The notes under the pieces are model-generated. The model searched no databases, was not told the origin of the DNA, and saw only the letters and a list, made by a program, of their open reading frames with translations. A DNA stretch of 64,000 nucleotides from Bacteriovorax sp. PP10 (GTDB lineage Bacteria; Bdellovibrionota; Bacteriovoracia; Bacteriovoracales; Bacteriovoracaceae), in contig NZ_JAYGJQ010000002.1 in the NCBI RefSeq assembly GCF_035013165.1, positions 1,240,001-1,304,000 of the forward strand, in the 5' to 3' direction. This document shows, piece after piece, positions 1 through 9,970 of this stretch. Both the position numbers and the translations under genes were made by a program. How positions within the stretch are numbered: the first letter of the stretch is position 1; each line of letters begins with the position of its first letter.

Positions 1-285
1 TTGAATCGGCACACCTATTACAGGAAGAGTTGTATAAGCAGCAGTCATTCCTGGAAGGTGAGCTGCGCCTCCAGCGCCAGCAATAATAATTTTAATTCCA
101 GCTGTACGGGCACCGATAGCGAAACTTCTCATTTCGTCAGGTGTTCTGTGAGCTGATAAGATTTGTTTTTCAAAAGGAATTTTAAAAGCAGTTAAGACAT
201 CACAAGCTTCTTTCATTGTCGGCCAGTCTGATTGACTTCCCATAATGACGGCAACAACAGGCTTATTTGATTTGCTTTTTTTCAT
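1..285 (-). CDS. purE: N5-carboxyaminoimidazole ribonucleotide mutase, partial
   Basis: Converts N5-CAIR, the PurK product, to CAIR in the sixth step of IMP synthesis. The first 95 codons are visible and the C-terminus lies beyond the left edge. The class I PurE hallmarks are present: [11 protein letters not shown] close to the N-terminus, the SAHRTPDEM segment, and the glycine-rich [15 protein letters not shown] stretch that binds the nucleotide phosphate. The ATG overlaps the purK stop in an ATGA junction, so the two are translationally coupled. Identity is certain; only completeness is unknown. Confidence 0.96.
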   Translation of the reverse strand, partial: MKKSKSNKPVVAVIMGSQSDWPTMKEACDVLTAFKIPFEKQILSAHRTPDEMRSFAIGARTAGIKIIIAGAGGAAHLPGMTAAYTTLPVIGVPIQ

Positions 286-1427
286 AGTGAGTATTCCGAT
301 TTAAGTTTGGTTAATATCTCGATCATCTCATTTGGATCTTCACCTAAGAGAGTGAAGTGCCCCATCTTGCGGCCGATCTTTGAATCTTTTTTTCCGTAGA
401 GATGAAGATGGCCATCTTGAATTAAAAGGAATTTGTGAGCAGGCATAAGTTCTGCCAGGCCGTTTTGTGTTCCTAGAAGATTAAGCATCAGGACATCTGA
501 TTTTCTCAGAGTTGTACTTCCCAGAGGGAGATTTAAAACACTGCGAACGTGATTGTGAAATTGTGAAGTCGAGCAGCCTTCGATTGTGTAGTGACCGCTG
601 TTGTGTGGACGAGGTGCTGATTCATTTAAGTAAAGCTCGCCATTTTTCGTCAGGAAGAATTCGAAAGCAAAGATTCCGACAGCGTCGATGGCAATCATGG
701 CCTTTTCTGCGGCCTCTTTTAATTCTTTTTCTACCAAGTAAGTAATGTCGGCAGGTACGCTGACAAAATGGCAGATATGATTTTCTTGAATCGTGTGAGC
801 AACAGGGTAGTGAACGATTTCACCGCTGATGTTTCTGGCGATTAGGATTGCGAGTTCTTTTTCATAGGGGATGAAAGCTTCAACTAAAAGATCTCCTTTT
901 AGTTTTGAAAACTTTTCTTCTAGTTCATCAGAATTTTTAATCGTGCTATTTCCATAACCATCATAGCCGCCTTTCGAACTTTTTAAGACAACAGGGAATC
1001 CGTGTTTTTTTGTAAAGTCTAAAACTTCAACCGCACTTCCAACTGGCATGAAGGGCACAACTTTAATTCCGGCATTTCTAAAACTTTCTTTTTCAGAGAT
1101 TTTGTCTCCGATATGTTTGAAGGTTTTTGAATTCGGAAAAAGTTTATTGGGAAATTTATTATCGATAGCATCTAGGATGTTTTGATTGATGAATTCATTT
1201 TCTAAAGTCACGATGTCGCAAGTCTCACAAAATTTTAGAATGGATTCTTGATCACTTAGGTTGCCTTTAAAAGTTTTTGTTGCAACATGCTCTGCTGGAG
1301 ATGTTTGAGATTCATTGCAGTAAACGTGAGTTTGAATGCCTAATTCAGCAGCAGCGAGTGCGGTCATTCGAGATAATTGACCACTACCTAATATTCCGAG
1401 AACTGTTTGGGAATTGATATGATTCAT
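282..1427 (-). CDS. purK: N5-carboxyaminoimidazole ribonucleotide synthase
   Basis: ATP-grasp ligase that carboxylates AIR with bicarbonate to give N5-CAIR for PurE. The N-terminal [13 protein letters not shown] loop is the typical PurK start. The ATP-grasp core follows ([15 protein letters not shown] around residue 150, [13 protein letters not shown] around 185), then the late [12 protein letters not shown] metal/ATP segment. I chose the ATG at 1427 (381 aa) because it gives the standard N-terminus; an in-frame ATG at 1445 and a TTG at 1466 are possible, and none has a strong Shine-Dalgarno. First gene of a leftward purK-purE unit, divergent from purF. Confidence 0.95.
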   Translation of the reverse strand: MNHINSQTVLGILGSGQLSRMTALAAAELGIQTHVYCNESQTSPAEHVATKTFKGNLSDQESILKFCETCDIVTLENEFINQNILDAIDNKFPNKLFPNSKTFKHIGDKISEKESFRNAGIKVVPFMPVGSAVEVLDFTKKHGFPVVLKSSKGGYDGYGNSTIKNSDELEEKFSKLKGDLLVEAFIPYEKELAILIARNISGEIVHYPVAHTIQENHICHFVSVPADITYLVEKELKEAAEKAMIAIDAVGIFAFEFFLTKNGELYLNESAPRPHNSGHYTIEGCSTSQFHNHVRSVLNLPLGSTTLRKSDVLMLNLLGTQNGLAELMPAHKFLLIQDGHLHLYGKKDSKIGRKMGHFTLLGEDPNEMIEILTKLKSEYSL

Positions 1428-1549
1428 CTGAAAAAGATCATGCATGAAGAAAATTAAAAATACCAAAAGATTTTACTGGCCTGTTCAAATAAAAATAATT
1501 AGTCTCTCTTTATCAACTATAAGTATTTCTAATACAAGGTATAAGTCTG
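1428..1549. promoter_or_regulatory. Divergent purK / purF intergenic region
   Basis: These 122 bases separate the leftward purK-purE unit from the rightward purF cluster and must hold promoters for both. The stretch is AT-rich. A possible rightward pair is TTTACT near 1471 and ATAATT about 17 bases on. AAGG at about 1537-1540 is the likely purF Shine-Dalgarno, ten bases before its ATG. I see no purine-riboswitch-like fold and no clear PurR-type palindrome, so regulation is unknown. Confidence 0.45.
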
Positions 1550-3070
1550 ATGTGTGGAATTGTCGGAGTTTTTGGAACTCCTTATTCTTTTCAGGAAGTC
1601 TATCAAGGTTTGCTCCTACTGCAACACCGAGGACAAGATGCCGCCGGAATTCTCAGCTTCGACTTCTTGGACAAAAATTTTCACAGCCACAAAGACCTGG
1701 GGCTCGTGAGCGATGTCTTCCGTCCTGAAATCCTAGCGGGCTTTTCAGGACAAATGAGCATTGCTCACACCCGCTACGCTACTGTTGGCCCTCGAGAAAA
1801 AGAAAATTCACCACTCAATTCAATTGATCTAAAACGCGATATTCAACCAATGACAATTAACTACCCACATGGAATCGGAATGGTTCATAACGGGAATATT
1901 GTTAACTACTATGAGTTGAAAACTTATCTATTAGAAGAAAAACGCAGACACCTTTTTACCAATAACGATCTTGAAGCACTTTTAAATATTTTATCTGATG
2001 GATTACGTGAAAAAGTTGAAGGTAAACATCACTTTGATATTTTTCAAGATGCTGTGAAGTCTTTATTTGATAAAGCGAAAGGTGGATTTTCTGTTTTAGG
2101 ACTCCTTGCTGATAAAGGATTGTTTGCTTTTCGTGATCCGCACGGGCTTCGTCCACTTATATTAGGTGAGAGAAAATTAACTGAAGAAGAAATGGCCGTT
2201 CATCCAACACACTTTGGAAAAAGCTATTGTTTAAGTTCAGAATCAAATTCATTAAACTTCCTGGGCTACGACGTTGTTCGTGATTTAGCTCCGGGAGAAA
2301 TTCTTTTTATCGATCAGACAGGGGAGATCTTCTCTTCGATGGATTATTCAAAGAAAAAAAATATTGCACCTAAGTCTTGTATGTTTGAATGGGTTTATTT
2401 TGCTAATCCTGAGAGTGTATTAGAAGAAAGAAGTGTTTATTCTGCACGCCTGGATTTTGGGAAAAATTTAGCTGGGGAAATTCAAGCGCTCATTGAAAGC
2501 GGTGAAATTAAGCCTGATCTGGTTGTACCTATTCCTGAAACGAGCCGTGTGGCCGCTATTAGTTTAAGTGAGACATTAAAAATTCCTTATAGAGAAGTTC
2601 TTATTAAGAATCGCTATATTCAAAGGAGTTTTATTCTCAATACTCAGGCGAGCAGGAATCGTGCGGTTCAATTGAAACTGACGGCGATTGCCAGCGAGAT
2701 TAAAGGAAAAAATATTTTGCTTCTTGATGACAGTATTGTCAGAGGGACAACGTCTAAGAGAATTATTGAAATGGTGAAAGAGGCCGGGGCAAATGAAATT
2801 TACTTTGCCACGACTTGTCCGCCTATTAGATATCCTTGTTACTATGGAGTGGATTTTCCAGATCCTAAAGAGCTTGTGGCCGCAGACCGTACGGTTGAAG
2901 AGGTGCAGGAGTACTTAGGTGCCACACGTCTTATTTATCTATCAGAAACAGCAACTAAAAAAAGTATTGGAAAAGAAAGTTTATGTATGGCCTGTATCAA
3001 TGGGTGTTACCCGGTTGATATCGGAAGTGCAAAAACTTTTCAAGATATGAGAAGCCTTCATAGGGAGTAA
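1550..3070 (+). CDS. purF: Amidophosphoribosyltransferase (iron-sulfur type)
   Basis: Commits PRPP and glutamine to phosphoribosylamine, the first step of purine synthesis. The protein begins MCGIVGVFG, so Cys2 becomes the N-terminal nucleophile after removal of Met; no propeptide is seen. The glutaminase half is followed by a PRTase half with the PRPP loop LLLDDSIVRGTTS at about residues 390-401. Cys277, Cys430, Cys479 and Cys482 (the CMAC motif) sit where the Bacillus-type enzyme binds its [4Fe-4S] cluster, so an oxygen-sensitive cluster is likely. Length 506 aa is usual. First gene of the rightward cluster. Confidence 0.97.
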   Translation: MCGIVGVFGTPYSFQEVYQGLLLLQHRGQDAAGILSFDFLDKNFHSHKDLGLVSDVFRPEILAGFSGQMSIAHTRYATVGPREKENSPLNSIDLKRDIQPMTINYPHGIGMVHNGNIVNYYELKTYLLEEKRRHLFTNNDLEALLNILSDGLREKVEGKHHFDIFQDAVKSLFDKAKGGFSVLGLLADKGLFAFRDPHGLRPLILGERKLTEEEMAVHPTHFGKSYCLSSESNSLNFLGYDVVRDLAPGEILFIDQTGEIFSSMDYSKKKNIAPKSCMFEWVYFANPESVLEERSVYSARLDFGKNLAGEIQALIESGEIKPDLVVPIPETSRVAAISLSETLKIPYREVLIKNRYIQRSFILNTQASRNRAVQLKLTAIASEIKGKNILLLDDSIVRGTTSKRIIEMVKEAGANEIYFATTCPPIRYPCYYGVDFPDPKELVAADRTVEEVQEYLGATRLIYLSETATKKSIGKESLCMACINGCYPVDIGSAKTFQDMRSLHRE

Positions 3071-3073
3071 TGT

Positions 3074-4213
3074 ATGACAAATCTGCCACCTGTACTGTAC
3101 CGTGGATCGGTAAAAAATGTCAGGGGAGAAGTGTCCGCAGAATCTCTGGTTTTTGAATTCTCTGATCGTTATTCTGTGTTTGATTGGGGGGAAATGCCTG
3201 ATCAATTGGACGAAAAAGGGAAAACGCTTTCTATAATGGGGAAGAGTTTTTTTCAGTACCTTGGAGAGTCTGCAAATTGGGAAGGTCTGTTTTCTTCTGA
3301 AATTATTAATCAAACATTTTCTAGTGAGTATTTGTCGGCCTTATCGCAATCTGAAATTTATAAAAGATACTGTGCTCAAGGATTAAATCATCATGCTGTT
3401 TTAGATGATGAATTTAATACGCCTTATTTAAAAGTTAAAAATATTTCAGTTATTCGCCCGCCATTTGATGGTGTGAATTATCACTATGAAGCTTACACGG
3501 ATAAACCTGTGCATGCTTTGGTTCCGTTAGAAGTGATTTTTAGACTTGGGTTATCTCAGGGGAATTCTCTGACGAAAAGATTAGGGAGTGATTTATCCAA
3601 GTGGAAGGCGTTTGGATTTAATGAAATTCCAGAAGCAGGATTACTTAAAACACCGATTATTGATTTTTCGACGAAGTTAGAGCGAGGCGATCGTTATCTT
3701 GATTATTCTGAGGCCCAGAAAATTTCTGGAATGAATGACTCTGAATGGATTGAACTTCAGCAGATGACAAATCTCATTGCTCTTAATCTATTTCGTTTTC
3801 ACCATGACCTGGGGCTTGAGCTTTGGGATGGGAAAATTGAAGTGGGATTTATTCCAGGTTCAGATGGAAATCGCTCATTTATATTAGTGGACTCGATTGG
3901 GATTGATGAATTAAGGCTCCTTTATAAGGGCAAGAGTTTCTCCAAAGAATTCTTGCGAGAGACTTATAAAGGAAGTGCCTGGTTTTTAAATCTTGAAGCG
4001 GCCAAAAAAGATGTTCTAGTTGTTGGGGGAGATTTTAAAGAAGTGTGTCTAAGTAAATACAACTCTTCTCCCTTAAAACTTAATCCAGAAGTGAAAGCAA
4101 GAGCGGAAGCCGTCTATAAGAGTTACTCCAATGCAGTGACATCCAAAGTGTTGGGAAAGAAGTTTTTCTCAGAAGAATTTAATTTAGAAGATTATAGCAA
4201 GAGGTACTTATGA
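3074..4213 (+). CDS. purC: SAICAR synthetase, long divergent form
   Basis: Predicted to join aspartate to CAIR. Recognisable PurC pieces in order are LYRGSVKNV near residue 8 (family YRGKAKxVY), the segment FSDRYSVFDWGE, PLEVIFRLGLSQGNSLTKRL around residues 150-170 (family PxExVVRNxAAGSLxKR), and LVDSIGIDELRLLYKG around residue 275 (family GDEFSPDxSRLWD). At 379 aa it is well above the roughly 240 aa of typical bacterial PurC, with extra sequence after residue 70 and at the C-terminus. The context supports the call: it is the only PurC candidate in a cluster that holds every other IMP enzyme. Its stop overlaps the purD start (ATGA). Confidence 0.88.
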   Translation: MTNLPPVLYRGSVKNVRGEVSAESLVFEFSDRYSVFDWGEMPDQLDEKGKTLSIMGKSFFQYLGESANWEGLFSSEIINQTFSSEYLSALSQSEIYKRYCAQGLNHHAVLDDEFNTPYLKVKNISVIRPPFDGVNYHYEAYTDKPVHALVPLEVIFRLGLSQGNSLTKRLGSDLSKWKAFGFNEIPEAGLLKTPIIDFSTKLERGDRYLDYSEAQKISGMNDSEWIELQQMTNLIALNLFRFHHDLGLELWDGKIEVGFIPGSDGNRSFILVDSIGIDELRLLYKGKSFSKEFLRETYKGSAWFLNLEAAKKDVLVVGGDFKEVCLSKYNSSPLKLNPEVKARAEAVYKSYSNAVTSKVLGKKFFSEEFNLEDYSKRYL

Positions 4214-5520
4214 GAGTTTTAGTTGTTGGTAGTGGTGGGCGTGAGCATGCTCTATGCCATAGTTTAACTCAGTCATCACTTGTTTCTAAAGTGATTGTGA
4301 GTCCAGGTAATAGTGGGATGATTCAAACTTTACCTCAATTACAAATTGAAAATATTGGAGCGATGGATATTCAGGGATTGTTGAAGTTAGCTTTGAAAGA
4401 AAAAGTTGATTTAACAGTTATTGGACCGGAAGCGACTTTGTCTGAGGGAATTGTTGATCTTTTTAAAGAAAATAATCTTTTAATTATGGGACCTACAAAG
4501 GCCGCAAGTTTGCTTGAGACATCAAAAGCTTTTGCTAAAGATGTGATGATGACGAATCAGGTTCCTACTGCGGGATACGCTGAGTTTTTTGAAGCTGATG
4601 CGGCCTTGAAATATATTGAAGAGTCGACTTCGCAAAAAATGGTTGTGAAGTGTGATGGGCTTGCTCAAGGCAAAGGCGTGATCGTTTGTCAGAGTAAAAA
4701 CGAAGCGCGCATTGGTGTGATCTCTCTCATGAAGGAAAAACTTCTGGGAGAGAACATTAATCATATTATTATTGAAGATTTCTTAGAAGGGATTGAAGTT
4801 TCCGCTTTTGCTCTTTGTGATGGTTCGAATTATGCCTTTTTAGGTACGGCCTGTGACCATAAGAGACTTCGTGATTATGATATGGGGCCAAATACTGGTG
4901 GAATGGGAGTGTTTGCTCCTGCTTCTATTGTAACGGCAGAAGATGAGACCTGGATTAATAAAAATGTTTTTTCTCCAATGATAGAAGGAATGAAAAAAGC
5001 GGGAACGCCTTTTTCTGGAATTTTATTTGCTGGTCTGATGAAGACGATGACCGGTTGGAAAGTTTTAGAATTTAATGTGAGATTAGGAGACCCGGAAACT
5101 CAGGTGCTGCTTCCTCTTTTAGATGAAGATCTATTACCTTGGTTAGAGGCTTCAGCAAAAGGTGATATTAAAAAGCTTCAAGTTGAGCTTGGTAGATTAT
5201 CACCAATAAAAAAAGATATGAAAGCCGTCCATGTTGTCATGGCCGCTCATGGTTATCCAGGCACAGAGGGGGAGAAAGTCCGCTCAGGTGATCCGATTAA
5301 TTTTAATCCAACATTTAATTTAACGGCCTATGACTTTTTGTTCATGGCCGGAGTTGAGAAGACTCATGGTCAGTTGAAAACGAAAGGTGGAAGAGTTCTT
5401 GGGATTACGAGTCTTGCCGAGACTTATACCTATGCACGTATTCAGGCCTATGAGTATGTATCGCAGATTGAGTTTTCGGGAGCACAGTACAGAAATGATA
5501 TCGCCAGAGGACAGATCTAA
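4210..5520 (+). CDS. purD: Phosphoribosylamine-glycine ligase
   Basis: GAR synthetase, the second IMP step, joining glycine to phosphoribosylamine with ATP. The protein starts MRVLVVGSGGREHALCHSL, the PurD dinucleotide-like loop. It continues with TVIGPEATLSEGIVD, the ATP-grasp segment VVKCDGLAQGKGVIVC at about residues 145-160, the glycine-rich GPNTGGMGVFAPA and LEFNVRLGDPETQ metal-binding motifs. Length 436 aa is normal. It overlaps purC by 4 bp, and its stop is followed directly by the purN ATG, so translation is coupled on both sides. Confidence 0.97.
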   Translation: MRVLVVGSGGREHALCHSLTQSSLVSKVIVSPGNSGMIQTLPQLQIENIGAMDIQGLLKLALKEKVDLTVIGPEATLSEGIVDLFKENNLLIMGPTKAASLLETSKAFAKDVMMTNQVPTAGYAEFFEADAALKYIEESTSQKMVVKCDGLAQGKGVIVCQSKNEARIGVISLMKEKLLGENINHIIIEDFLEGIEVSAFALCDGSNYAFLGTACDHKRLRDYDMGPNTGGMGVFAPASIVTAEDETWINKNVFSPMIEGMKKAGTPFSGILFAGLMKTMTGWKVLEFNVRLGDPETQVLLPLLDEDLLPWLEASAKGDIKKLQVELGRLSPIKKDMKAVHVVMAAHGYPGTEGEKVRSGDPINFNPTFNLTAYDFLFMAGVEKTHGQLKTKGGRVLGITSLAETYTYARIQAYEYVSQIEFSGAQYRNDIARGQI

Positions 5521-6096
5521 ATGACAAAGATCAAGATTGCCATTCTTGCTTCGGGATCGGGATCAAATGCGCAGGCGATTATGAACTGGGCGCGTACATC
5601 TGATATGGCAGAAGTGGTTTGTGTCTTGAGTGATAAGAAGAGTGCTCTTGTTTTAGAGAGAGCAGCGACTTCTGGAGTTCCTGCTTTACTTGTTCGTAAG
5701 AAAAAAAGTGAAAGTCGATTAGATTTTGATCAGAAGATGATTGTTAGGCTTGCAGATTATAATCCGGACTGGATTGTGCTTGCTGGGTTTATGAAACTTC
5801 TGACTCCGCATTTTTTAAATGTGTTTAAAAATAAGATTGTAAATATTCATCCTTCTCTTCTGCCATTATTTCCAGGAACTGATGGATATGGAGATGCTTT
5901 TAGAGCGGGGGGTCTTGAATCAGGATGCACGGTTCATTTTGTTGATGAAGGCATGGATACAGGAAAAATAATTGATCAAAAGAAGTTTGAGTTAATTCAT
6001 GGTGAGAGTTTTGAAGAGTTTAAAGCACGTGGACTGAAAATAGAAAATGAATTTTATCCAATGGTATTGGAGAAATTATTTAAGGGATTATTATGA
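5521..6096 (+). CDS. purN: Phosphoribosylglycinamide formyltransferase
   Basis: Transfers the formyl group of 10-formyl-THF to GAR. Visible hallmarks are the N-terminal loop ILASGSGSNAQAI, the catalytic Asn and His in IVNIHPSLLPLFPG, and the Asp of HFVDEGMDTGKII; together these are the Asn-His-Asp active site of the family. Length 191 aa is typical. There is no gap from purD, and the 4-bp ATGA overlap with the next gene couples them. No formate-dependent PurT is seen, so the folate route is the one encoded here. Confidence 0.96.
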   Translation: MTKIKIAILASGSGSNAQAIMNWARTSDMAEVVCVLSDKKSALVLERAATSGVPALLVRKKKSESRLDFDQKMIVRLADYNPDWIVLAGFMKLLTPHFLNVFKNKIVNIHPSLLPLFPGTDGYGDAFRAGGLESGCTVHFVDEGMDTGKIIDQKKFELIHGESFEEFKARGLKIENEFYPMVLEKLFKGLL

Positions 6097-9000
6097 GTCA
6101 TGTTTATCGTTTTGAAATTTACCCGAACGTTTATAACCTGAAAAATGTGACAACACATGAAGAAGGTTTAAAAACCTGGTTTAAAGATTATATGCAGGTG
6201 GATTTTTCACAGATCTTTGAGGTGAAATATTTTTTAGTTGAATCCCTTAATCCTATTCATCGAATTCATGATTACGCTGAAGAGGTTTTTACTGACAGTG
6301 TAATGGAAAATCTTTTTAGTTCAGAAAATGATAACCAGGAAATTTATCACTCATGGCTGAAGTCCCGTGGATTTAAAAATCCATACTTAATTGATATTGG
6401 ATTTCGCCCGGGAGTTACTGATAACTCTGCTCATGCTGCCCTTGAAGCATTAAAGCTTATTCCAGCTTTATCGAAAGAAAAGCTGAAGGTGTCATCAGGG
6501 GTTATGTACTACGTAGAAGGGACTTCTTTAGATGTCGCCACATTAGAAAAATTAACTTATGAAAAAATGGCGAACTTCCTTTTACACAAAGTTGCCGTCA
6601 CAACTTCAAATGAACTTGTTCATAACACTCGTTTTAAAAATATTACATTCCCGAATGTGCAAATTAAGGCCAATAAGTCAGCGGCCATTAACCTCGATGT
6701 ACCGGAAGCTGAGCTCTTGAAGATGAATCAGGAAAACTGCTGGGCCTTAAGTGCAGCAGAACTTACTCACATAAAATCCCATTACAAAACTCTTGGTCGC
6801 AATCCAAGTGATGTTGAAATGGAAGTCATCGCTCAAAGCTGGAGTGAACACTGCAAACATAAGATTTTTTCTTCTGAGATTACTTACAGCGAATCAAATT
6901 TACCAAAAGGGGTGAAGGCCATTGGGGATTTGAAAGTTAATGGGATTTTTAAAACGTTTATTCGTGGGTCGACGTTAAAGATTAAAGAAGAAAGAAAGCT
7001 TCCATGGCTGATTTCGATCTTTCATGACAATGCGGGGATTGTCCGCTTTGACGACAACATTGATGTTTGTATTAAAGTTGAAACTCACAATTCGCCAAGT
7101 GCACTTGATCCATACGGTGGAGCGCTGACAGGAATTCTAGGAGTGAACCGCGATATTTTAGGTGTAGGGCTTGGAGCTAAGCCGATCGCGAATACAAACG
7201 TATTTTGTCTGGCAGAAAATAAGTATTTTAAAGACAATCAGATTTCAATGCCACTTCTTCTAAAGAATCCTGATCGCATTAAAGAAGGTGTTCATCTTGG
7301 CGTTCAAGATGGGGGAAATAAGAGTGGAATTCCTACAGTGAATGGAGCTTTTGTTTTTGACCGCGACTTCGTTGGAAAGCCACTGGTTTTTTGTGGAACG
7401 ATTGGAGTCATGCCTCAGGTAGAAAATGGTTTAAACACTTGTGATAAAGGTCAGCGTCCAGGGGATCTTATCGTTATGGCCGGTGGAAGAATCGGAAAAG
7501 ATGGAATTCACGGAGCAACTTTTAGTTCAATGGAATTGGTTGATGGAGTCCCTTCGTCAGTTGTTCAGATTGGAGATCCAATTACTCAGAAGCGCTTGAG
7601 TGATTTTTTAATTGAATCGAGAATTCATGGCCTCTTTAATAGTGTGACAGACAATGGGGCCGGAGGGCTGAGTTCAAGTGTTGGTGAGATGGCCCAGTTA
7701 ACAAATGGGGCGATCGTTAACTTAGAAAAAGCATTAGTGAAGTATCCGGGATTATCTCCTTTTGAATTGATGGTAAGTGAAAGCCAGGAACGTATGACGT
7801 TTTCGGTAGCAACAGATAAAATTAACGACTTTTTGATTCTTGCAGAAAAGAGAAATGTAGAAGCTTCGGTTATTGGTGAATTCACTGATAGTGGGTCACT
7901 CATCGTAAAATACAATAATGAATTGGTCGCAGATCTTTCACTGCACTTTTTACATGAATCTTTAATGCCGATGCAGCTTAACGCTCATTTTGATGTAAAT
8001 ACAAAAAGTGCACACTGGATTGGAAAGAAGATTGATAAACCACTTCTTCCAAAAAATGATTTTAAGAAAATTCTTTTAGATCTATTTAGAAGTCCAAACA
8101 TCAGAAGCCATGAACATTTAATCCGTCGCTATGACCATGAAGTCAAAGGGGCAACGATTGTAAAACCTTTTACGGGAACAAAAGAGAAAGGTTACTCGGC
8201 ACCAAGTGATGCTGGAGTGATCTGGATGAAGCCTCATGGCGGAGATGCAGACAATGCTCTGGCAATTGCCTGTGGAATTTGCCCGAAAGTGACTCAGTAT
8301 GATTCATACCTGATGGCGGAATACGCACTGGATGAAGCTGTACGAAATGCCGTTTGTGTGGGGGCCAATCCAGATGAAATGGTTTTAGTTGATAACTACT
8401 GCTGGCCTGATCCGATTGAGTCGGAAAGAAATCCAGATGCAAAATTAAAGTTAGCTCACTTAGTTCGTTCCTCAAAAGCGCTTTACGATTTAAGTCTTGC
8501 TTACGGAATGCCTTTTGTTAGTGGAAAAGACAGTATGAAGAATGATTTTATCGGAAATACTGCTGAAGGTGAAAAAGTTAAAATTAGTGTTCCTCCAACA
8601 TTGCTTGTAACGGCGATGGGAAAAATTCCAAGCTTGAAAGCTATCACAACTTCAGAAGTGAAAGGTGTAGGGTCTTTGGTTTATTTAATCGGTGAAAAAC
8701 TAGAGCATTACCATTCTGCTTTTGAATTGAGTGATCTTTATGAAGATTACTCAGTGGAGTATCCACTTCCTTATATTAATGGAAAAAAACAACTCGATTT
8801 ATACCGTTGCTTTCATAAAGCGATGAGAGAAGAGTTGATTGCGAGTTCTCACGATGTTTCAGATGGAGGAGTCTTGATTTCTCTAGCTGAGAAAATGATG
8901 GGAACACCTTATGGGATGAACCTGGAAATAAAAGGTATCAGCGAAAAAGATATGCTTGGATTCTTGTTTAATGAGAGTGCAGGACGTTTTGTTGTCACTG

Positions 9001-9179
9001 TAAATCCAGCTGATCAAAAGGAATTTGAAGACAATCTCACGGGACATTATTTTATGAAGCTTGGTGTGACTACCAATGATGAAAAATTAATGGTTCATGT
9101 TCAGGATCAAACGATTTTAAATGTAAGTGGTCGCGAGTGTATGGAAAACTATAAAGTAGAAGTGGAGGGATTAGTATGA
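6093..9179 (+). CDS. purL: FGAM synthase, PurS-PurL fusion without the glutaminase
   Basis: ATP-dependent amidation of FGAR to FGAM, using ammonia from the PurQ encoded next. At 1028 aa it lies between small PurL (about 740) and large PurL (about 1300, glutaminase included). Residues 1-190 look like PurS-type lobes (IGFRPGVTDNSAHAALEAL near 105-125). The catalytic IAQSWSEHCKHKIF segment follows near 250, then VKVETHNSPSALDPYGGA and the second half-domain with SDVSDGG-type motifs. Purification of ammonia flow is presumably by a PurSL-PurQ complex. Overlaps purN and purQ by 4 bp each. Confidence 0.94.
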   Translation: MSHVYRFEIYPNVYNLKNVTTHEEGLKTWFKDYMQVDFSQIFEVKYFLVESLNPIHRIHDYAEEVFTDSVMENLFSSENDNQEIYHSWLKSRGFKNPYLIDIGFRPGVTDNSAHAALEALKLIPALSKEKLKVSSGVMYYVEGTSLDVATLEKLTYEKMANFLLHKVAVTTSNELVHNTRFKNITFPNVQIKANKSAAINLDVPEAELLKMNQENCWALSAAELTHIKSHYKTLGRNPSDVEMEVIAQSWSEHCKHKIFSSEITYSESNLPKGVKAIGDLKVNGIFKTFIRGSTLKIKEERKLPWLISIFHDNAGIVRFDDNIDVCIKVETHNSPSALDPYGGALTGILGVNRDILGVGLGAKPIANTNVFCLAENKYFKDNQISMPLLLKNPDRIKEGVHLGVQDGGNKSGIPTVNGAFVFDRDFVGKPLVFCGTIGVMPQVENGLNTCDKGQRPGDLIVMAGGRIGKDGIHGATFSSMELVDGVPSSVVQIGDPITQKRLSDFLIESRIHGLFNSVTDNGAGGLSSSVGEMAQLTNGAIVNLEKALVKYPGLSPFELMVSESQERMTFSVATDKINDFLILAEKRNVEASVIGEFTDSGSLIVKYNNELVADLSLHFLHESLMPMQLNAHFDVNTKSAHWIGKKIDKPLLPKNDFKKILLDLFRSPNIRSHEHLIRRYDHEVKGATIVKPFTGTKEKGYSAPSDAGVIWMKPHGGDADNALAIACGICPKVTQYDSYLMAEYALDEAVRNAVCVGANPDEMVLVDNYCWPDPIESERNPDAKLKLAHLVRSSKALYDLSLAYGMPFVSGKDSMKNDFIGNTAEGEKVKISVPPTLLVTAMGKIPSLKAITTSEVKGVGSLVYLIGEKLEHYHSAFELSDLYEDYSVEYPLPYINGKKQLDLYRCFHKAMREELIASSHDVSDGGVLISLAEKMMGTPYGMNLEIKGISEKDMLGFLFNESAGRFVVTVNPADQKEFEDNLTGHYFMKLGVTTNDEKLMVHVQDQTILNVSGRECMENYKVEVEGLV

Positions 9180-9958
9180 GCTTAGCACGTTCAAATATTA
9201 AGGCCTTAATTTTAACAGGGGACGGGATTAACTGTGAAACCGAAACGGCACTGGCCTTTCTTGAAAAGGGAATCAGAGCTGAGATCATTCACATTACAGA
9301 TCTTATAAATAACCCACAAATTTTAGATACAGCTCACATCTTGGCCCTTCCTGGTGGATTTTCATTTGGAGATGAGATTGGTTCAGGACAAATTCTTGCT
9401 CTGAAACTTAAGTACGCTCTTAATGTTGAGTTAAAGAAATTCATTGATAACAAAAAGCTTGTGATTGGTATTTGTAATGGATTTCAAGCATTAGTAAGAC
9501 TGGGACTTCTTCCAAAACCATTTACAGAAAGAACAATGACTTTAACGAGTAACCGTCAAGGGCACTTTATTAACCGTTGGGTTGATTTAGATGTTCCAAC
9601 ATCTAGTTGTGTTTGGACAAAAACACTTAAAGGTAAAAAAATCAGTCTTCCTATTCGTCACGGTGAAGGAAGAATTGTTTTTAAAGGAAATGCTGAAGAC
9701 CAGCTTAAAACTTATAAAACTCTTGGTGAAAATGGACAGATCGCTCTTTCATACTCAGAAGATGTGAATGGTTCATACAATGAGATCGCTGGAGTGTGCG
9801 ATCCAACAGGAAGAATCTTTGGATTGATGCCACATCCGGAAGCGGCGACAAGCGCATGGCATAGTCCATCTGGGAAAGACAAAGGATATGCTGTCGGAAT
9901 TGGTGCAGCTATCTTTGAAAGTGGAATATCTTATTGTGAAGAAAATTTTAATAATTAA
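9176..9958 (+). CDS. purQ: FGAM synthase glutaminase subunit
   Basis: Class I glutamine amidotransferase that supplies ammonia to the PurSL subunit. LPGGFSFGDEIGSGQ forms the oxyanion region. The nucleophile is Cys100 in VIGICNGFQALVRLGLLP, and the His/Glu pair lies in MPHPEAATSAW near residues 222-224. The 260 aa length is slightly above the usual 225-ish for Bacillus-type PurQ and fits the PurQ type that partners long PurL. The start overlaps purL by 4 bp, which supports one-to-one expression. Confidence 0.95.
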   Translation: MSLARSNIKALILTGDGINCETETALAFLEKGIRAEIIHITDLINNPQILDTAHILALPGGFSFGDEIGSGQILALKLKYALNVELKKFIDNKKLVIGICNGFQALVRLGLLPKPFTERTMTLTSNRQGHFINRWVDLDVPTSSCVWTKTLKGKKISLPIRHGEGRIVFKGNAEDQLKTYKTLGENGQIALSYSEDVNGSYNEIAGVCDPTGRIFGLMPHPEAATSAWHSPSGKDKGYAVGIGAAIFESGISYCEENFNN

Positions 9959-9970
9959 GATGAGGATGAA

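Noticed and set aside
1428-1549. Purine riboswitch upstream of purF
   Set aside because: The region lacks the two loop-loop arms and conserved junction of the purine aptamer, and there is no terminator hairpin after it.
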